From the NCBI GenBank assembly GCA_035489435.1, contig DATHKG010000123.1: DNA of 64,000 nucleotides; one strand, given 5' to 3'. The position numbers were made by a program, and so were the translations under genes. Origin of the DNA: DATHKG01 sp035489435. GTDB lineage: Bacteria; Bacteroidota; Bacteroidia; Chitinophagales; Chitinophagaceae. The notes below the pieces were generated by a model that worked only from the letters and a program-made list of their open reading frames with translations, made no database searches and was not told the DNA's origin. Positions 61,098-64,000 of the stretch are shown in pieces (position 1 is the first letter of the stretch; each line of letters begins with the position of its first letter).

Positions 61098-62147
61098 TTA
61101 TCTGTCTGTATTGTCTTGCCTCGACTGATAATTGCTGATTCTGATCCCTAAAATTAACAAACTGCCGATCAATGCAGGGATAACCAGGTTGATTAACCAT
61201 ATACTCAAAGAGGTCGCCAGAATCCCAGCGACATTACTGCTAAAAAACTGTACCAATTCTATACTTGCCTTAGCCCGGATCCCCAAATCTGTCAGAAAAG
61301 CGACTGTTGGCGCAATTGCGAGTACAATAAACATCACACTGATTACCCAGAAGCATTGCCACCAATCAACGTTTACTTCGAAGACATCAAATAAAAAATA
61401 ATATTGAAACAGGAAAACAATATACCTCGCAAGAGATAATAACAATATCCTTGTGAGAACGGTTGTGTTAAACTCATCCAAAACTTTAACATATCGAACA
61501 AATCTTTCAATAAAAGATATCTTCTCAAGACCTCTGACAAGCCAACCCAGGCGGAAATAAAATACTGCCAGTATAATTCCTGCTGTCATTGAAACATAGA
61601 GCACAAGTTGAAGCCAGAACAGAACCGAACCGGAGCCAGGCACTTGCTCACTAATATGCTCCTTCATAAATATCAACCCAAAAACTCCGGCAATGATCGT
61701 TACAAGTAGTTGTGCCATGCTACAAACAATGGTAAGAGAGATGGCCTGTAAGCGCTTGCCTTCAGGAATAAAAAGTATTCGTCCAAAATATTCACCTATA
61801 CGGTTTGGTGTAAAAAAGGCCATTGTAGTACCGGTGAAGACGGCCTTGAAGGATTGAAGAAAAGAGATATTGCTAAGACTTCGCAGGGAAAGTTGCCATT
61901 TTCGCGCTTCGATTCCCCAATTGAAAAACATAAGCAAAAACACCAGGCACATTTTCTTTAGTCCGTCTCCTGTTAATGAAGTTGAGATCTGCCTGAATGA
62001 CTGTTCCCAGCTTGGCTGGTTTTGTACCTGGTGATATATGGAAAACGCTAGAATGCAAAAGACCAGGGGACCCAGAACATACTTGATTATTAATTTGATA
62101 TTTTTGCTCAGTTTTGCCAATTGTGCCGCAAAATAAAGCAAGTTCAT
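61098..62147 (-). CDS. Flippase-like integral membrane protein (LPG synthase TM-domain type)
   Basis: A 349-residue protein with seven to eight membrane helices (for example VLGPLVFCILAFSIYHQV, MCLVFLLMFFNWGIEARKW, ILLLSLARYIVFLFQYYFLF). The phrase FFTPNRIGEYFGR fits the UPF0104/AglD-like superfamily related to the transmembrane part of lysylphosphatidylglycerol synthase. The catalytic soluble domain is absent. Such proteins may move lipid-linked molecules; the substrate is unknown. It is divergent from ruvC, overlapping or nearly touching its 5' region. Confidence 0.82.
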   Translation of the reverse strand: MNLLYFAAQLAKLSKNIKLIIKYVLGPLVFCILAFSIYHQVQNQPSWEQSFRQISTSLTGDGLKKMCLVFLLMFFNWGIEARKWQLSLRSLSNISFLQSFKAVFTGTTMAFFTPNRIGEYFGRILFIPEGKRLQAISLTIVCSMAQLLVTIIAGVFGLIFMKEHISEQVPGSGSVLFWLQLVLYVSMTAGIILAVFYFRLGWLVRGLEKISFIERFVRYVKVLDEFNTTVLTRILLLSLARYIVFLFQYYFLFDVFEVNVDWWQCFWVISVMFIVLAIAPTVAFLTDLGIRAKASIELVQFFSSNVAGILATSLSIWLINLVIPALIGSLLILGIRISNYQSRQDNTDR

Positions 62148-62172
62148 TCAAGGTCACAACAGTCATTAAAAT

Positions 62173-62178
62173 AAGGAG
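62173..62178 (+). promoter_or_regulatory. Shine-Dalgarno site that fixes the ruvC start
   Basis: AAGGAG lies seven bases before the TTG at 62186. Strong sites of this kind are rare in the window, so it decides the ruvC start against the in-frame TTG at 62114. Confidence 0.75.
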
Positions 62179-62185
62179 TATTATT

Positions 62186-62749
62186 TTGGAAAAACCTGCT
62201 AAAGTTATATTAGGTATAGATCCGGGCACCGTGGTGATGGGTTATGGCATCATTTCCATAACCAATAGTAAGCCGGCTTTGCTTGAAATGAGCATAATGA
62301 AATTAAGTGCTAAGCTGGATCAATACCAGCGTCTGCAGGCTATTCATCATAAAGTAACAGAACTGATATCCAGATTCCATCCTGATTGTTTTGCTATTGA
62401 AGCGCCATTTTTTGGAAAGAATGTACAGAGTATGCTGAAGCTAGGGCGGGCCCAGGGCGTTGCTATAGCCGCAGCAATATCAGCAGGACTGGAAGTATCT
62501 GAATATTCCCCGAAGAAAGTAAAGCAATCCATAACTGGCAATGGAAACGCAGATAAGGACCAGGTTTGGAAAATGCTGCAACATATTATGCAATTACAAC
62601 ATGCCGACCTCAAATATCTTGACTCTTCAGATGCATTGGCAGTAGCAGTTTGCCATCATTTCCAGGACAATCCTTTAATGAAGAAGAGTAACAGCAAAAT
62701 AAAAAACTGGGAAGACTTTGCAACAAAGAATCCGGGCAGAGTACGTTAG
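62186..62749 (+). CDS. ruvC: Holliday junction resolvase RuvC
   Basis: Endonuclease that cuts Holliday junctions moved by RuvAB. The 187-residue protein begins with the first catalytic Asp in VILGIDPGTVVMGYG, followed by CFAIEAPFFGKN (Glu), SPKKVKQSITGNGNADKDQV and the last acidic site in DSSDALAVAVCHH, so all four acidic residues are present. The start is TTG behind a strong AAGGAG. The ORF extends upstream to 62114, but that would add 24 residues before the catalytic strand. Confidence 0.95.
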   Translation: MEKPAKVILGIDPGTVVMGYGIISITNSKPALLEMSIMKLSAKLDQYQRLQAIHHKVTELISRFHPDCFAIEAPFFGKNVQSMLKLGRAQGVAIAAAISAGLEVSEYSPKKVKQSITGNGNADKDQVWKMLQHIMQLQHADLKYLDSSDALAVAVCHHFQDNPLMKKSNSKIKNWEDFATKNPGRVR

Positions 62750-62754
62750 GAACA

Positions 62755-62893
62755 GTTATGAGTGATGAGTGGTGAGTGGTGAGTGGTGAGTGAGTTATGA
62801 GTGAAATATTAGTTATGAGTGAAGTGTCAACACCACATTCCTAACCCGATAATTCGTCACTCACTCATAACTCATCACTCATAACTCATAACT
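62755..62893. repeat. Heptanucleotide repeat, 15-bp perfect inverted pair (copy 6)
   Basis: TTATGAGTGATGAGT (62756-62770) is complementary to 62870-62884. GTGGTGA heptamers follow on the left (62771-62792) and further ATAACTC units on the right. It fills the convergent gap between ruvC and the HIT gene. Confidence 0.92.
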
Positions 62894-62905
62894 CTCTTAA
62901 AGTGG

Positions 62906-63295
62906 CTATAAATTTGAAATAATTTTCTCCTGAGCTGTCTTCATTTGCTCTTTAGAAGGATTGATCTTTGGCCTGGTGAAATTGAGATCATCAGCCGAAT
63001 TGATTGGTACAAGGTGAAGATGAGTATGGGGCACCTCGAGGCCAATTACGCTTATTCCACACCGTTTGCAATCAAACGATTTCTCGATCGCCTTTGCAAT
63101 TGGTTTAGAAAAAACCAGCAGTTCCGAAAGGTATTCATCATCCAGGTCAAATAACTTATCAGTTTCGGTTTTTGGCACAACCAATGTGTGTCCGGGAACC
63201 AACGGTGAAATGTCCAGGAATGCAAAGAATCGCTCATTCTCTGCAATTTTATATGAAGGGATCTCGCCTGATATAATTTTTGAAAAAAGACTCAT
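62906..63295 (-). CDS. HIT-family nucleotide hydrolase/transferase
   Basis: A 129-residue histidine-triad protein. The N-terminus (LFSKIISGEIPSYKIAENER, FAFLDISPLVPGHTLVVPK) and the triad HTHLHLVPI are complete, so it should bind nucleotides and hydrolyse AMP-type phosphoramidates, like Hint/HinT. Tandem 17-bp repeats lie just upstream in the gap to greA. Confidence 0.93.
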   Translation of the reverse strand: MSLFSKIISGEIPSYKIAENERFFAFLDISPLVPGHTLVVPKTETDKLFDLDDEYLSELLVFSKPIAKAIEKSFDCKRCGISVIGLEVPHTHLHLVPINSADDLNFTRPKINPSKEQMKTAQEKIISNL

Positions 63296-63316
63296 GATTT
63301 GAAATCATTTTACAGA

Positions 63317-63420
63317 TAGTACCGGTTTATAGGTAGCTCCGGTTTACAAGTAGCTCCAGTTTACAAGCAGCACCGGTTTACAGGTAGTACCCGGTTTACA
63401 GGTAATACCTGGGTTTAAAC
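63317..63420. repeat. 17-bp tandem repeat in the greA-HIT gap
   Basis: Five copies plus a partial sixth of a 17-18-base unit, TAGTACCGGTTTACAGG with point changes. It occupies nearly the whole gap and touches the greA stop. Confidence 0.93.
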
Positions 63421-63888
63421 GAAAATGTCTTCAATTTTAAATTTCAACATTCCCGCAGGCACCTCTACGTCTACCACATCTCCGGCTTCTTTGCCAAGCA
63501 GACCCTGCCCTATTGGTGAAGTGATAGATATCTTTGATTGCTTCAGATCGGCTTCCATTTCTGAAACAATCTGGTAAGTAACCTGTTTTTTTGTCTTCAT
63601 ATTGGTGATTTTCACCTTGGTCATGATAGAAACCTTGCTTGTATCTACATTCTCAGCAATCAACACCCTGGCGATGGCATAATCGGCTTCCATTTTTTTG
63701 ATTCTTGCTTCGAGCATTCCCTGGGATTCTTTTGCCGCATCATACTCTGCATTTTCTTTAAGATCTCCCTTTTCGCGGGCCTCTGCTATGGCAGCAGCAG
63801 CGGCCGGACGAGCCACTGTTCGCATCCTTGTGAGCTCCTCCTTCATTTGTTCAAGTGTTTCTTTTGAGACGTACAAAACACTGCTCAT
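63415..63888 (-). CDS. greA: Transcription elongation factor GreA
   Basis: A 157-residue factor that stimulates cleavage of backtracked RNA in RNA polymerase. The N-terminal coiled coil (about 1-75) carries LTRMRTVARPAAAAAIAEAR and the tip acidic residues in DLKENAEYDAAKE; the C-terminal FKBP-like domain has SITSPIGQGLLGKEAGD. Length is standard. It is co-directional with HIT downstream. Confidence 0.96.
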   Translation of the reverse strand: MSSVLYVSKETLEQMKEELTRMRTVARPAAAAAIAEAREKGDLKENAEYDAAKESQGMLEARIKKMEADYAIARVLIAENVDTSKVSIMTKVKITNMKTKKQVTYQIVSEMEADLKQSKISITSPIGQGLLGKEAGDVVDVEVPAGMLKFKIEDIFV

Positions 63889-63893
63889 GTTAA

Positions 63894-63900
63894 CCTCCTT
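63894..63900 (-). promoter_or_regulatory. Strong Shine-Dalgarno site of greA
   Basis: On the minus strand AAGGAGG lies five bases before the greA ATG. Such strong sites are unusual among the genes of this window. Confidence 0.75.
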
Positions 63901-63952
63901 GGTTTTACGGCAGAGTTTACCTGTAGATTATAATGGCAAGCTCTCCCGGTAT

Positions 63953-63992
63953 TAAAAAAAAAGAACAACGCCCCAGTTTAGCTGAAGCGTTG
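63953..63992 (-). terminator. Terminator of the gene beyond the right edge
   Basis: On the minus strand CAACGCTTCAG pairs with CTGGGGCGTTG (11 bp, two G-U) around CTAAA, followed by a T-run of about ten. It would end a minus-strand gene outside the window upstream of greA. Confidence 0.8.
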
Positions 63993-64000
63993 CATTATTT

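Noticed and set aside
1..64000. CRISPR array, insertion sequence, integrase or toxin-antitoxin module
   Set aside because: None of the repeats has spacers of uniform length with conserved repeats, and no transposase, integrase or toxin gene was recognised.

Overview
The window looks like a core-chromosome segment of a Bacteroidota bacterium, most likely of the Chitinophagaceae type. The signs are a moderate, slightly AT-rich base composition; repeated TAnnTTTG-type -7 promoter elements; few Shine-Dalgarno sites; an LpxC-FabZ fusion; a PorX (response regulator-PglZ) protein; a DUF3098 gene beside ftsX and uppP; and a long leucyl-tRNA synthetase with an insertion before KMSKT. I see no prophage, insertion sequence, CRISPR array or defence island. 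All calls come from reading the sequence and translations; no database search was run.

Layout. 0-4.5 kb: 3' end of pheT, a coiled-coil protein, a small minus-strand protein resembling a T9SS sorting domain, zapA, rny and rplS. 4.6-7.8 kb: tatA, gatA and a lytic transglycosylase. 7.9-13.5 kb (minus): pabB, an extremely acidic protein, purA and a RelA/SpoT synthetase-hydrolase. 13.6-19.5 kb: tRNA-Leu(UAG) with its terminator, a universal stress protein, the protein-quality-control set tig-clpP-clpP-clpX with two complete clpP genes, and a 57-residue protein. 19.5-27.3 kb (minus): an ABC permease of the MacB/FtsX type, an acyl-CoA dehydrogenase, a helix-hairpin-helix protein, an MBL-fold hydrolase, a small conserved protein and porX. 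27.5-33 kb (plus): an HD hydrolase and the lipid A genes lpxD, lpxC-fabZ and lpxA, then a lone ABC ATPase. 33-45.2 kb: alanine dehydrogenase, tsaE, a copper-type P-ATPase, recQ, a HerA-like ATPase, a GroES-like protein, an OmpR-type regulator, ruvB, a small unknown protein, and an M23 peptidase coupled to an ankyrin protein. 45.6-54.7 kb: a Tricorn-like S41 protease, three poorly known genes, and leuS. 54.9-64 kb: ftsX, DUF3098, uppP, an MFS transporter, an MBL hydrolase, a gene-poor stretch with a long inverted repeat, a DUF3108 protein, a flippase-like membrane protein, ruvC, a HIT protein and greA.

Functional links. Envelope building dominates: lipid A synthesis, UppP, FtsX, two peptidoglycan hydrolases, Tat, and the regulator of type IX secretion. 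PorX lies divergently beside the lipid A cluster, which is notable because type IX cargo is anchored to LPS in species where this was studied. Proteostasis and stress (trigger factor, ClpXP, Rel, Usp, GroES-like) form the second theme, and recombination and translation housekeeping (ruvB, ruvC, recQ, pheT, leuS, gatA, tsaE, rplS, greA) the third.

The least explained structure lies between genes. One degenerate heptanucleotide repeat family (units such as ATGAGTK, ATTATGA and GTGGTGA) occurs at six gaps. At four convergent gene ends it occurs as inverted pairs, once as a perfect 27-bp inverted repeat. Separately, nine short tandem arrays with unit lengths of about 13 to 44 bp sit at gene borders, and two of them overlap the 3' end of a gene. 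The gap at 59.5-60.2 kb holds a long imperfect inverted repeat that I cannot assign.
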